DNA of 64,000 bases from Weizmannia acidilactici (GTDB lineage: Bacteria > Bacillota > Bacilli > Bacillales > Bacillaceae_C): contig NZ_BKZR01000008.1 of the NCBI RefSeq assembly GCF_008974225.1, positions 1 through 64,000 of the forward strand, in the 5' to 3' direction. The notes beneath the pieces were generated by a model. It worked only from the letters and a program-made list of their open reading frames with translations, ran no database searches and had not been told where the DNA came from. This document shows positions 8,615-17,250 of this stretch, one piece after another. Each line of letters begins with the position of its first letter. Within the stretch, counting starts at the first letter, position 1. The translations under genes and the position numbers were made by a program.

Positions 8615-9613
8615 ATGGCGGATGATTTATATGATGTAACCATTGTCGGCGGAGGGCCGGTCGGCTTGTTTACAGCCTTTTACAGCGGCATGCGGAACTT
8701 AAAAACGAAATTGCTGGAAAGCAGCGGAGAGCTGGGAGGGAAGATAACGCAGTTTTACCCGGAAAAAACGATCCGCGATATCGGCGGTATACAGGCGGTC
8801 ACCGGTGCCGGCCTTGTTCGTGCGCTTATCGGCCAGGCAAAAACATTTGCTCCCGCGATTCTCTGCAACCGGCATGTTTCCGGTTTGGAGCGGATGCCGG
8901 ACGGTTCGTTTCTTTTAAAAACGGATAACGGGGAACCCCACCATACAAAAACAATCATTCTTACGGCTGGTGCCGGCATTTTTAAACCGGTCAAACTGGA
9001 TGTAAAAGGGGCGGAACGATTTGAATCCGGCAATCTTTATTATACTATAGAGCAGCTGGAAGTTTTCCGGAATAAACGCGTTGTCATTTCAGGCGGAGGA
9101 AACGCGGCTGTTGATTGGGCGAATGAACTGGCGCCGGTAGCGGAAAGAGTGTCGGTTATCCATCGCCGCGATCTATTCGGCGGATTTGAACGGCAGGTTT
9201 GTGAAATGAAAAAATTAGCGGAAGTTTTTACGCCGTATAAAATAAAATCACTGTACGGGGAAGGGGAGTCGATCCGGCGTGTGGAAATAGAACATGCGGA
9301 TACAGGAGAAATGCATTGGCTAGAGGCGGATGCCGTTATTGTCAACCATGGGATCTACGGGGACTACGGCGGAATTTTAAACTGGGGACTCGCTATGCAG
9401 GAAGGGCGTTTTGTGGTAAACGGAGCAATGGAAACGAATATCGCCGGTATATTTGCCGCCGGGGATGCCGTGACCTATCCGCATAAGTTAAAACTGATTG
9501 CCGGCGGGTTTGCGGAGGGACCGGTTGCGGTAAACAGCGCGGCAAAATATATTTCTCCGGATGCCGAACTGATGGCGATGTATTCGACCCATCATGAAAG
9601 ATTCACAAAATAA
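8615..9613 (+). CDS. Ferredoxin-NADP(+) reductase, thioredoxin-reductase-like type (YumC/YcgT family)
   Basis: 332 aa from ATG 8615, preceded by AAAGGAGGA at good spacing; an upstream in-frame start at 8585 has no such site. FAD-binding GGGPVGLF near the N-terminus, NADPH-binding SGGGNAAVDWANEL in the middle and the second FAD motif FAAGDAV near the C-terminus. No CxxC redox pair, which separates it from thioredoxin reductase and fits the type-2 Fnr family whose usual length is about 330. Expected to move electrons between NADPH and ferredoxin or a flavodoxin. Lying behind siderophore import genes it may supply electrons for releasing iron from siderophore; that link is inference. A hairpin at 9620 ends the unit. 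Confidence 0.87.
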   Translation: MADDLYDVTIVGGGPVGLFTAFYSGMRNLKTKLLESSGELGGKITQFYPEKTIRDIGGIQAVTGAGLVRALIGQAKTFAPAILCNRHVSGLERMPDGSFLLKTDNGEPHHTKTIILTAGAGIFKPVKLDVKGAERFESGNLYYTIEQLEVFRNKRVVISGGGNAAVDWANELAPVAERVSVIHRRDLFGGFERQVCEMKKLAEVFTPYKIKSLYGEGESIRRVEIEHADTGEMHWLEADAVIVNHGIYGDYGGILNWGLAMQEGRFVVNGAMETNIAGIFAAGDAVTYPHKLKLIAGGFAEGPVAVNSAAKYISPDAELMAMYSTHHERFTK

Positions 9614-9619
9614 ACATAA

Positions 9620-9653
9620 GCGCCCGCTTTGGAAACGGGCGCTGAAATTTTTT
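9620..9653. terminator. Bidirectional terminator between the reductase and azoR
   Basis: GCGCCCG (9620-9626) pairs with CGGGCGC (9636-9642), followed by TTTTTT at about 9648. The two flanking genes converge on it. Confidence 0.85.
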
Positions 9654-9655
9654 GC

Positions 9656-10297
9656 TTAAGCCAATACGGTATGAACGTCAAAATGTTTTGCGGCTTCCCG
9701 CGCTTCTTCGGCCGCTTTTGCCAAAATGGCTTCCGCATTTTCCGGATGTTCGTCGATGCCTTCGACAAAAATGGTTGGGAGGACATCTACGCCGAAGAAT
9801 GTTAAAATCCCGCGCACATACGGATCGGCAAACTGCGGAATTTTGCCGTCGGAGTAAACGACGCCGCAGCCGTGGATATGGATGGCAACTTTATTTTTCA
9901 AAAGCCCTTTGGAGCCGTGTTCGGTGTAGGCGAATGTTTTGCCTGCGACCGTAATGGCATCAAAATAGGCCTTTAATAATGGCGGGATGCCGAGATTCCA
10001 AAGCGGCGAAACGAAGATATATTTATCCGCCCCGATAAACTGGTCAGCCAGTGTATCAAGTGTTTTTATTTTTGCCGCTTCTTCAACAGTCAAGGTTTCC
10101 CCGCGGCGCTGTTTGTCACGTGCGGTTAAAACATCCAGATCAATCAGCGGCAAGTCCATATTGTACAAATCAAGTTCAGTGGCTGTGTCGTTAGGATGCA
10201 GCTTCAATGTTTCATCAAGAAAAATGCGGGCAATTTGCGTGCTTCTGGAAAGCGCGTCCGGGAGTGGGGAAGATTTTATCAATAAAATACGGGCCAT
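9656..10297 (-). CDS. azoR: FMN-dependent NADH azoreductase
   Basis: 213 aa, ATG with GAGGTG upstream on the minus strand. Flavodoxin-like fold: MARILLIKSSPLP at the N-terminus, FVSPLWNLGIPPLLKAYFDAI around the FMN-contacting loop, and GCGVVYSD at about 150. This is the normal length and layout of AzoR/AcpD proteins, homodimeric quinone and azo-compound reductases that use NADH and help against electrophile stress. It is a single gene with its own promoter. A Crp/Fnr-type palindrome lies between that promoter and the start codon, hinting at control by oxygen or redox state. Confidence 0.9.
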   Translation of the reverse strand: MARILLIKSSPLPDALSRSTQIARIFLDETLKLHPNDTATELDLYNMDLPLIDLDVLTARDKQRRGETLTVEEAAKIKTLDTLADQFIGADKYIFVSPLWNLGIPPLLKAYFDAITVAGKTFAYTEHGSKGLLKNKVAIHIHGCGVVYSDGKIPQFADPYVRGILTFFGVDVLPTIFVEGIDEHPENAEAILAKAAEEAREAAKHFDVHTVLA

Positions 10298-10320
10298 TGT
10301 CGTTCACCTCGGTTGTGGAT

Positions 10321-10336
10321 TGTGATCTTATTCACA
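10321..10336. promoter_or_regulatory. Fnr/Crp-type palindrome in the azoR leader
   Basis: TGTGATCTTATTCACA fits TGTGA-N6-TCACA, the Bacillus Fnr consensus, exactly. It lies downstream of the putative azoR promoter (10362-10390), so it would act as a block rather than an activation site if used. Confidence 0.5.
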
Positions 10337-10361
10337 AAAAATCCTCTGTTTCTATGTGAAA

Positions 10362-10390
10362 ATTGTAACATAGTGAAATGAAAGCGGCAA
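10362..10390 (-). promoter_or_regulatory. Putative azoR promoter
   Basis: On the minus strand TTGCCG (10385-10390) and TACAAT (10362-10367) are 17 bp apart, upstream of the azoR ribosome site. Confidence 0.55.
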
Positions 10391-10623
10391 TCATATAGAG
10401 TTTTTTAAATGTGACAAGATATTGTAATGTGAGGCCCGGGTGAGCATTCCGCAAACGGATACTGTAACCGTGACGGCGTGGTGCCGTGTATCAAAGGTTG
10501 GCGTTCCCGGTTGAAACCACGGCAGACTTTTCCGCGGGGGAAACAGGAGAAATGCCCCGCAATCCCTTCAAAACAGGTTTGAGCCAGGAACTTTTGTCGG
10601 TCTCCCTGCTAGTATCATTGAGG

Positions 10624-10718
10624 AATCAGCGAAAGTGGGGGAAAAATCGGCGGACATGTGCGGGAAATCAGCGGAGATGCCAAAAAAATCGGCGGGCAAG
10701 TGCAATAAATCAGCGTAG
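10624..10718. repeat. 21-bp periodic array, five units
   Basis: AATC(A/G)GCG occurs at 10624, 10645, 10666, 10687 and 10708, exactly 21 bp apart each time, while the 13 bases between units differ. It lies between azoR and the 3' end of the subtilase gene. The rest of the 10391-10750 gap holds no supported gene. Confidence 0.85.
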
Positions 10719-10749
10719 CAGGGGGAAAGAACTGTTACGCAAACTGCGC

Positions 10750-10774
10750 AAAAAAAGCGGCGTCACTGCCGCTT
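10750..10774 (-). terminator. Terminator of the subtilase gene
   Basis: GCGGC and GCCGC arms flank a 6-nt loop, overlap the stop codon, and are followed on the minus strand by seven T. Confidence 0.75.
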
Positions 10775-12227
10775 ATTCCACTTTTACCGTTTTGAACTGG
10801 GTGCGGGTGTAGTAACCGGACTTGCTCACGGTTGCGGAAATCGTGTAGGTTCCCCTGTACGATTGGGATGCCGTTGAAAATTTGTAGGTGGCGGTGCCTT
10901 TCGTATTGGTTTTCACGGTCACGGTTTTCACAACACCTTTTGCTGTTTTCAGCGTTAACTTGACGGTTGCTCCCGGAATGGCTTTTTTCGAAAACTGATT
11001 GAAAACTTTTTCGGTGATCTGGATGGAACTTCCCTTTTTATATGTTGAATGGTCGGTCGTCAAAGATGCCTGGAAAGAGGATTTCGCAGATGAAACACTT
11101 GCTGCAAGGCCGGGCGCCTGCACAAGACCGTAGCCGAAATAAACGTCCCTTCCTTTCGGGCCGAGATCGTGCACCGAGCTGTCAAGTTTTGAACGGATCC
11201 ATGCCGCGCTTTTTCCCGGATATTTCTGGATCAAAAGGGCGAGTGCCCCCGAGGCAAACGGGGCAGCCATGGAAGTGCCGTCCATCCTGGCATAAGGGTG
11301 CGCTTTTGAAATATAAGTGCTGAGAATGTCAATGGCCGGCGCTGAAACTTCCAATTCTTTCCCAATGGAAGAAAACGGCGCATGATCGTTATTTTCATCG
11401 GTTCCCCCTACGGCAATGACCGATGCATATTTGGCAGGATAATCGATATTGTCCGTTGTGGATTTTGTCTTGGATGTAGAGTTATTACCTGCTGCAGCCA
11501 CGACAAGAATGCCGGCTTTGTATGCTTTATCCACTGCCTGTTTGAGGGCGGGCGAATAATCCTTGACCCCGAGGCTTAAATTAATAATATTCATTTTATG
11601 CGCGATCGACCAATCAATGCCTTTGATCACATCTTCCAGGTCCCCTTTTCCTTTTGAATCGAGGACTTTCACCGCATAAAGGCTGGCTCCTGGCGCAACG
11701 CCCACCACCCCGAACGAGTTGTTTTTGGCACCGATAATGCCTGCAACATGGGTGCCGTGCCCGTTGTTGTCATTATAACTTGATGAGATCATGGAAACGC
11801 CGCCTGCGATGGACAAATCGGCATGTTTTGCGATGCCTGTATCTATAATGGCGATTTTCACGCCTTTGCCGGTATCCCCGGATTTCCATGAAGTTGATGC
11901 TTTTACTTTCACGATGCCCCAGGAAACGGTTTGCCCGCTGATTTCGGCCTGCTGGTCCGGTTCAACGCTTTTGACTTCATCGTTATGCTCGAGCTCCGCC
12001 ACTCTGGATGCCGGCACTTTACCGGACACAGCCGGAATATGTTCATAAGATTGTTCGATTTTTCCGTTGACTTCCGTGATCGCTTTTTTATGGACATCTT
12101 CTTTAAACGTCACAATTACATTTTCCATTTTTCCTTTTGCCCGAACCTGGTCTGCCGTAATCGGGAAAGCAAGGAGGAAAGATAAGGCAACGAGTACAGA
12201 TTTTCTCCAATATTTTGAAACCGGCAT
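10773..12227 (-). CDS. Secreted subtilisin-like serine protease (S8)
   Basis: 484 aa; ATG with GGAGGG seven bases upstream. Signal peptide at 1-30 (VLVALSFLLAFPITA), then an I9 propeptide/inhibitor domain at about 35-95, then the peptidase with Asp129 (IIDTGI), His157 (GHGTHVAG), oxyanion Asn248 (AAGN) and Ser319 (GTSMAAP), so the triad is complete. Residues about 375-484 form an extra all-beta domain rich in Thr and Val that may bind cell wall or substrate. An extracellular scavenging protease, probably self-processed. Monocistronic; a hairpin overlaps its stop codon. Confidence 0.94.
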   Translation of the reverse strand: MPVSKYWRKSVLVALSFLLAFPITADQVRAKGKMENVIVTFKEDVHKKAITEVNGKIEQSYEHIPAVSGKVPASRVAELEHNDEVKSVEPDQQAEISGQTVSWGIVKVKASTSWKSGDTGKGVKIAIIDTGIAKHADLSIAGGVSMISSSYNDNNGHGTHVAGIIGAKNNSFGVVGVAPGASLYAVKVLDSKGKGDLEDVIKGIDWSIAHKMNIINLSLGVKDYSPALKQAVDKAYKAGILVVAAAGNNSTSKTKSTTDNIDYPAKYASVIAVGGTDENNDHAPFSSIGKELEVSAPAIDILSTYISKAHPYARMDGTSMAAPFASGALALLIQKYPGKSAAWIRSKLDSSVHDLGPKGRDVYFGYGLVQAPGLAASVSSAKSSFQASLTTDHSTYKKGSSIQITEKVFNQFSKKAIPGATVKLTLKTAKGVVKTVTVKTNTKGTATYKFSTASQSYRGTYTISATVSKSGYYTRTQFKTVKVE

Positions 12228-12417
12228 GAAAAATCCCTCCTATAATTGAACAATGCCGTTTCCACAATTATAGCAGATTGGAAGTTTGTGAGAGCCGGTT
12301 TTTATTGGAAAGGTTTCATGTGGATTCCGCGGCAATGTCCGGAAGCCCGGATGCATAGAAAAACGGCATGTACACAAGCTATTGAAGAAAACTCACTGCC
12401 GATTGCGAGGGCGAAAA

Positions 12418-12903
12418 ATGATTGGGTATTTTGCTGCCATCATCTTGTTTAATACGGTTGCTTTTTTTGCCAACAAGCGGCTGGCGCCGTGCCAAGTTGT
12501 GCAAATTTGGACATTTACAATCGCTTTTCAATTGATTTTTGATACTTTTGTCGATTATAAATACCACGGCTATTGGTATTTTTCAAAAGGCATTGATTGG
12601 GTGAATCTGCCTGGCATGATCTTTCTGATTCCGCCTGTCAATATCCTGTTTCTCAACTGGTTTCCGCTCCAAAAGTCGCTTATGAAAAAGGTCCTATATA
12701 TTTTCGGGTGGGAAGTGTTGCTATTGATGTATGAAAGCTTTGCTCTGCTTCCCGCGCCATGGGGTTATTTTCATTACGGCTGGTGGAAACTGCATTATTC
12801 GGTGGTTATGAACCCGGTTTTGCTTTTGATCCTGCTCGCTTTTTTCAAATGGATTACCCACTTGGAAAATAAAAAAGCCGCACCTGTTTCAGGCGCCGGC
12901 TAA
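12418..12903 (+). CDS. CBO0543-family small membrane protein
   Basis: 161 aa from ATG 12418 with GAGG upstream; longer in-frame starts have no ribosome site. About four to five hydrophobic helices with conserved aromatic stretches (DYKYHGYWYFSKGIDW, PAPWGYFHYGWWKLHYS) typical of the CBO0543 family, which is common in Bacillaceae and clostridia and has no assigned function. Its last 15 bases overlap the 3' end of the convergent CDF exporter gene. Family call is from recall of the motif pattern. Confidence 0.65.
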   Translation: MIGYFAAIILFNTVAFFANKRLAPCQVVQIWTFTIAFQLIFDTFVDYKYHGYWYFSKGIDWVNLPGMIFLIPPVNILFLNWFPLQKSLMKKVLYIFGWEVLLLMYESFALLPAPWGYFHYGWWKLHYSVVMNPVLLLILLAFFKWITHLENKKAAPVSGAG

Positions 12904-13827
12904 ACGTTTTTTTTTTTGACGGAGATAATCGGCATGGTCATGGATGGCAGGATCTTCCGTTTGGATGGTTGTATGGCGGATGCCGTATTTTATTTCCAGC
13001 ATTTGATTCACAGCCAAAATGACATGCAGCGGTTCGCACCCGTTTTTAACAAATACATGGGCGGTCAGCGAACAGTGGTCGGATGAGATATTCCACAGAT
13101 GCATGTCATGGACATCTTCAATGCCTTCAATTGCGTACATATCGGCGCGGATTTGTTCGAGGTCAAAACCGTCCGGCACGGTGTCCATCAAAATGAGATA
13201 AGATTCGCGGATAATTTTCGCGCCGCCGTAAAAAATCACACCACCGATGATGATGCTGATCAGCGGGTCGAAAAAATTCATGCCCGTAAAGTAAATCAGC
13301 AGCGCGGAAATAATGACGCCGGCCGAATTCAACAAATCCCCGATAAAATGCCACAGAGCGCTTTTTACATTTAAGTTTTCCTCTTCTTTTGTGCTCCGGT
13401 GCAGGACAACCGTGAGGGCGATATTGACAACAAGCCCGATGGACGCAATGATGAGCATCCACTTAAAATCAATCGTTTGCGGATGGATAAAACGTTTGAT
13501 TCCTTCGATAAAAATTCCGATGGCAATGGCAGTGAGCGTGAGGCCGTTGAGGAGAGAAGCAATAATCTCAAAGCGCAAATAACCGAAAGTATACTTGCGG
13601 TTTGGCGGGCGTGTCGCCATGAACAAAGCCAGCATGCTGAAGAGGAGTGCGATGACGTCAGAAGCCATATGTGCAGAGTCGGAAAGCAAAGCAAGCGAAT
13701 GCGAGATCAAACCGCCGGCAATTTCCACGAATGTAAAAAACAAGGTTAAGAGCAGCGTTGCCCAAAGCGCCGTTCTGGACTTGGACTGGACTTTCACATG
13801 GGGAAGGTGATGATAATCATAGTCCAT
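12889..13827 (-). CDS. Cation diffusion facilitator (CzcD/ZitB-type) metal exporter
   Basis: 312 aa from ATG 13827, which has AGAGGTG eight bases upstream; a GTG at 13836 is an alternative. Six membrane helices with the metal-site motifs SDSAHMASD in helix 2 and HFIGD in helix 5, a His-rich N-terminus (DYDYHHLPHVK), and a C-terminal cytoplasmic dimerisation domain with VHDMHLW. Exports Zn(II) or similar divalent metals in exchange for protons. Convergent with the CBO0543 gene. An 11-bp inverted repeat upstream (13900-13939) may bind its metal-sensing repressor. Confidence 0.9.
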   Translation of the reverse strand: MDYDYHHLPHVKVQSKSRTALWATLLLTLFFTFVEIAGGLISHSLALLSDSAHMASDVIALLFSMLALFMATRPPNRKYTFGYLRFEIIASLLNGLTLTAIAIGIFIEGIKRFIHPQTIDFKWMLIIASIGLVVNIALTVVLHRSTKEEENLNVKSALWHFIGDLLNSAGVIISALLIYFTGMNFFDPLISIIIGGVIFYGGAKIIRESYLILMDTVPDGFDLEQIRADMYAIEGIEDVHDMHLWNISSDHCSLTAHVFVKNGCEPLHVILAVNQMLEIKYGIRHTTIQTEDPAIHDHADYLRQKKKRLAGA

Positions 13828-13899
13828 CAACCACACACCTCTTCCTTTTTATTCTTTTCCCCGTATTGTAGCACAAAGGAGAGAAAATGAACAGGGGAT

Positions 13900-13939
13900 A
13901 TTCTCAATTAAAACGAATTTTTTATATATAATTGAGAAT
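13900..13939. promoter_or_regulatory. Long inverted repeat upstream of the CDF gene
   Basis: ATTCTCAATTA (13900-13910) and TAATTGAGAAT (13929-13939) are perfect 11-bp arms around an 18-bp AT-rich centre, roughly 70-110 bp upstream of the exporter start. Position suggests an operator; no named metalloregulator consensus fits well. The rest of 13940-14085 shows nothing. Confidence 0.4.
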
Positions 13940-14085
13940 GTGAATCAATATTATTTTGCTAATTGTTATTGAAATAAAAGAATATGCCCTTTGTTTATAA
14001 TTTATATTATATGATAATCTATGTTAAGGCGTGAAAGGCCGGCCGGTACGGGAAAACAAGAAGGGACGCGGGTGAGGAACCGGAG

Positions 14086-14137
14086 CCAATAAAAAAGCGG
14101 TGAGCACATGCTGCTGTACTCATCGCTTTTTTATTGG
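14086..14137. terminator. Terminator beyond the glmS-like gene
   Basis: A 19-base arm starting CCAATAAAAAAGCGG pairs with its complement ending in TTTTTTATTGG. Symmetric A and T runs allow function in both directions. Confidence 0.8.
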
Positions 14138-14154
14138 TGCAGCCTGGCATATTT

Positions 14155-15990
14155 TTATTCTACGGTTAAGCTTTTGGCAAGATTGCGCGGCCGGTCGACG
14201 TTGTAGCCGCGCACTGTGCCCGCATAATAAGCGAGCAGCTGGAGCGGGATGGCCGCCAAAATCGGCATGAGGAACGGATGGGCTTCCGGAATGTAAAGCA
14301 CCTCATCAACGACCGCGCTCACTTCGTCATCCCCGGTCGTGGTGACGCCGACAACATACGCATCGCGCGCCTTAACCTCCTTAATATTATTGATCGCTTT
14401 ATCGCGCAAATGCGGCTGCGTAGCGAGCGCAATGACAGGCACGCCCGGTGTGATTAGCGCCATCGTACCGTGCTTCATTTCCCCGGCCGCGTAGGCATCG
14501 GCATGGAGATAGGCGACTTCCTGCAGTTTGAGCGCGCCTTCCAATGCCAGTACATAATCAAGCCCGCGCCCGATCAGAAAGAGATGCCCCTGGTCATTGG
14601 TGACTTGTGCGAATTGATCGATCGCATCCTGCGTCATGACGAGGCATTTTTCCACATCATCGGCGAGCGAATGAAGGGCATCAAGCAGGACAGGAATTTT
14701 ATCCTCTCCAGGGCCGTTCAGTTTTTTCGTCAGCACAATCGTAAGCAAAATGAGTGCGGTGATCTGGGTGGTGTATGCTTTTGTCGCGGCGACCGCGAGT
14801 TCCGGACCGGCATGTGTATAAATGAGACAGTCCGATTTCCTTCCCAATGTGCTTTTCCGATAATTGGTAATTGCAATCACCGGTGCCCCGAATTTTTTCG
14901 CATTTTTCAAGGCCGAAATTGTATCCGCCGTTTCCCCCGACTGGCTCATCACAATGACAAGATGTTTTTCATTTAAATGGCCGTGTTCGCAGCTGAATTC
15001 AGACGAAATCGCCGCTTCGACCGGGATATCCAGCATCGTCTCCAAAATCTTTTTGCCGATCATGCCGGAGTGGTGCGAGGTGCCGCTGCCGACAATGGTA
15101 ATTTTTTCAATATCGGTAAGCTGCCGTTCTTTGAAAAATTCCTCGACTTCCGGAATGATGACATCACCGGCCGCTAACCGGTTTTTTAACGTGCGTTTAA
15201 TCGCTTCCGGCTGCTCCATAATTTCTTTTAACATGTAGTGGTCGTAATCCTGCAGGCTGAGCTCATCATGGCTCCAGTGCACAGCTGTTTTTTTCGGTAA
15301 AATCTTCTCCCCGGAAAGCGTCTTGACTTCCACATTCGTCTGCGTCAAAATCGCCATTTCCCCGTTTTTGATCGGGTAAATTTCTTTTATATATGGAAGC
15401 AGTGCAGGGATATCCGAAGAAAGGTACGCTTCCCCGTGCCCGAAGCCGATGATCAGCGGATTATCGTAAGAAATTGCAATGATTTGGTTCGGATGGTCTT
15501 TTGCCATGATTGCAAGCGCAAACGCCCCTTTTAGCTGCGGGATGACAATCCTTACCGTTTCTTCAAAATTCCCTGTATCATAATGCGCGAGCAGATGCGG
15601 GATGACTTCCGTGTCGGTGTCCGTTTGAAAATGGTGGCCTTCTGCGATGAGAAATTTTTTCAACTGCTGATAATTTTCAATAATGCCGTTATGTACGACG
15701 TAAAAGCGCTCTTCTTCATCGCATAATGGATGGGAGTTTTCCACGGTCGGCATGCCGTGCGAGGCCCATCTTGTATGGCCGATCCCGAGGCAGCCGGGCT
15801 GGATCGGTTCGAGCTGGAGGGATGCTTCCAAATCTTCAACGCGCCCTTTTTCTTTACGGAGTCCGATCGTTTTCATGTCAGATACGGCAATGCCTGCGGA
15901 ATCATAGCCGCGGTAATCCAATTTTTTCAGACAGTCGAGCAGAATCGACTGCGCGGAATGCTTGCCGATATACCCTACGATTCCACTCAT
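14155..15990 (-). CDS. GlmS-like glutamine-fructose-6-phosphate transaminase with Ser at the catalytic Cys1 position
   Basis: 611 aa from ATG 15990 (GAGGTG six bases upstream; a GTG at 15999 lies inside that site). N-terminal class-II glutaminase domain with GHTRWASHG, VHNGIIENY and DTDTEV, then two SIS domains with SQSGETADT, ALKLQEVAYLHADAYAAGE and the C-terminal RPRNLAKSLTVE. Length and layout match GlmS, which makes glucosamine-6-phosphate for cell wall. But the residue after Met is Ser (AGT), not Cys, and the usual SIS-domain CGTS is SGTS. Glutaminase activity may be lost or changed, while ammonia-dependent synthesis or isomerisation could remain. No glmS ribozyme is visible in the 150-bp leader, so this is probably a paralogue of the housekeeping enzyme. 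Confidence 0.85.
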   Translation of the reverse strand: MSGIVGYIGKHSAQSILLDCLKKLDYRGYDSAGIAVSDMKTIGLRKEKGRVEDLEASLQLEPIQPGCLGIGHTRWASHGMPTVENSHPLCDEEERFYVVHNGIIENYQQLKKFLIAEGHHFQTDTDTEVIPHLLAHYDTGNFEETVRIVIPQLKGAFALAIMAKDHPNQIIAISYDNPLIIGFGHGEAYLSSDIPALLPYIKEIYPIKNGEMAILTQTNVEVKTLSGEKILPKKTAVHWSHDELSLQDYDHYMLKEIMEQPEAIKRTLKNRLAAGDVIIPEVEEFFKERQLTDIEKITIVGSGTSHHSGMIGKKILETMLDIPVEAAISSEFSCEHGHLNEKHLVIVMSQSGETADTISALKNAKKFGAPVIAITNYRKSTLGRKSDCLIYTHAGPELAVAATKAYTTQITALILLTIVLTKKLNGPGEDKIPVLLDALHSLADDVEKCLVMTQDAIDQFAQVTNDQGHLFLIGRGLDYVLALEGALKLQEVAYLHADAYAAGEMKHGTMALITPGVPVIALATQPHLRDKAINNIKEVKARDAYVVGVTTTGDDEVSAVVDEVLYIPEAHPFLMPILAAIPLQLLAYYAGTVRGYNVDRPRNLAKSLTVE

Positions 15991-16024
15991 CTTGTTCACC
16001 TCAATGTATCGCTTCAGTTCCTTT

Positions 16025-16036
16025 AATACATGTATT
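16025..16036. promoter_or_regulatory. 12-bp palindrome in the glmS-like leader
   Basis: AATACATGTATT is a perfect palindrome 35 bases upstream of the start codon, in the place expected for an operator near the transcription start. Regulator unknown. Confidence 0.35.
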
Positions 16037-16142
16037 CATACTTTAATGCTAACATGAATCGGGAGTGGAAATAAAGCAATTCCGCATGGGAAAAGTACGA
16101 TGCCGGCGTAATGTGCGGCATGGCTGCAAGCAGCGCCCCCTG

Positions 16143-17123
16143 TTATTTATTCGCAGTAAAAGTGGAGGAATAGAAATACTTTCTTCCCCGGTTATCGCCG
16201 TCTTGTGAAAGCTTAAGGCCTGCCAGCAGCCGCTTTGATAAGTCTGGGGATTGTATATGAAGATACTCGCATAATTTTTGGTTGGTAAGGAAAGGGTGGA
16301 AAAGAAGGAAGTAATCGTTTACCGCCTGTTTGTGCGCATCCTTGCTGTAAGCACCGCAATGCGGGCAGTACCATTTTTTGTGTTGGCGCCTCATCCGGTA
16401 CCGGCAACAGACGGGGCATTGGACACCCGTGAGCAGTTCTGCGGTTTGCAGATCGAAAGGGAGCGGATCTTGATGCACAAGCGGGGTATCGGATTGGAGC
16501 AGAACCCGGTTCCATTTCCGCATGTCCTTTTTACTTAGGAAATTTTTTTGGTAGATTTTTTGAAGGGATTTGATTTTTTGCAGAAGCCGGTGGCTGTGGC
16601 ATACTTTTTTCTCATATATGCCCGGGGCGGAAGAAGTTTTTAAAACGGTGGCGGGATTGCTGAATACGATGAGGGTTTCAATCGGGGGCAGGAGAAGATG
16701 CTGCTTTACGGCCCAATCTTTTAATTGGATTTCCTGCATTTGGACTTGTGATAAAGGATCGGAAAAACCTTCTTCTTTGCCGTCTTTTTCGCGGATCATC
16801 TGCCGGAAAACCGAATCGAAATAAATCGTTCCGCTGATATTTTTAACTTCGAGAATGAGAGCAAAATTCTGGCTTAAAATGAAAGTATCAATTTGAAAAT
16901 AATAGTTGCCGTTTTGAATGCGCAGATCATGATAGATGGAAAACTCATCATCCGGCAGAAAGCTGAAATAATAGTCGAGATTCTGTTCCCCTGAGAAACC
17001 CGCTTTTCTTTTTGCCAAATCTTTTTCAATTTCCGGGCGTTTCGGATGATGGAGCGGCAACCTTCGCAATAATGCCTCATCCACCTGGATCCGGAACGGT
17101 ATACTTCGTTTCTTTTCAATCAA
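16143..17123 (-). CDS. NERD-domain protein with C-terminal zinc ribbon, intact motif
   Basis: 326 aa from a TTG start preceded by AAAGGAGG. Paralogue of the protein at 1942-2853 over its whole length. Residues about 44-150 form the NERD domain with GEQ near 45, Asp79 (QIDTFIL) and the E-x-K pair Glu92/Lys94 (LEVKN), the residues expected for the PD-(D/E)XK-like site. A zinc ribbon follows with Cys236, Cys239, Cys253 and Cys256. A nucleic-acid related role is likely from the family but unproven. It lies alone between the glmS-like gene and a repeat-filled gap. Confidence 0.78.
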   Translation of the reverse strand: MIEKKRSIPFRIQVDEALLRRLPLHHPKRPEIEKDLAKRKAGFSGEQNLDYYFSFLPDDEFSIYHDLRIQNGNYYFQIDTFILSQNFALILEVKNISGTIYFDSVFRQMIREKDGKEEGFSDPLSQVQMQEIQLKDWAVKQHLLLPPIETLIVFSNPATVLKTSSAPGIYEKKVCHSHRLLQKIKSLQKIYQKNFLSKKDMRKWNRVLLQSDTPLVHQDPLPFDLQTAELLTGVQCPVCCRYRMRRQHKKWYCPHCGAYSKDAHKQAVNDYFLLFHPFLTNQKLCEYLHIQSPDLSKRLLAGLKLSQDGDNRGRKYFYSSTFTANK

Positions 17124-17250
17124 CGGAAAATCCTCCTTTGTAATTTTTTTGGACTAGTATTCAACACGACTTGTAAAAATTCCTGCATCGATGAGAAAAT
17201 TTTCTGCTTCTTTTAGGGGCGGGGCATTTTCTTTTGGAAGCCGTTTTGGA

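Noticed and set aside
10624..10718. CRISPR array
   Set aside because: The repeated core is only about 8 bp with 13-bp gaps, far below CRISPR repeat and spacer lengths, and no cas gene is near.
10486..10812. 108-codon frame
   Set aside because: Covers the 21-bp array and the subtilase 3' end; no family resemblance or start signal.
16000..16140. glmS ribozyme
   Set aside because: None of the conserved core could be seen in the short leader of the GlmS-like gene.
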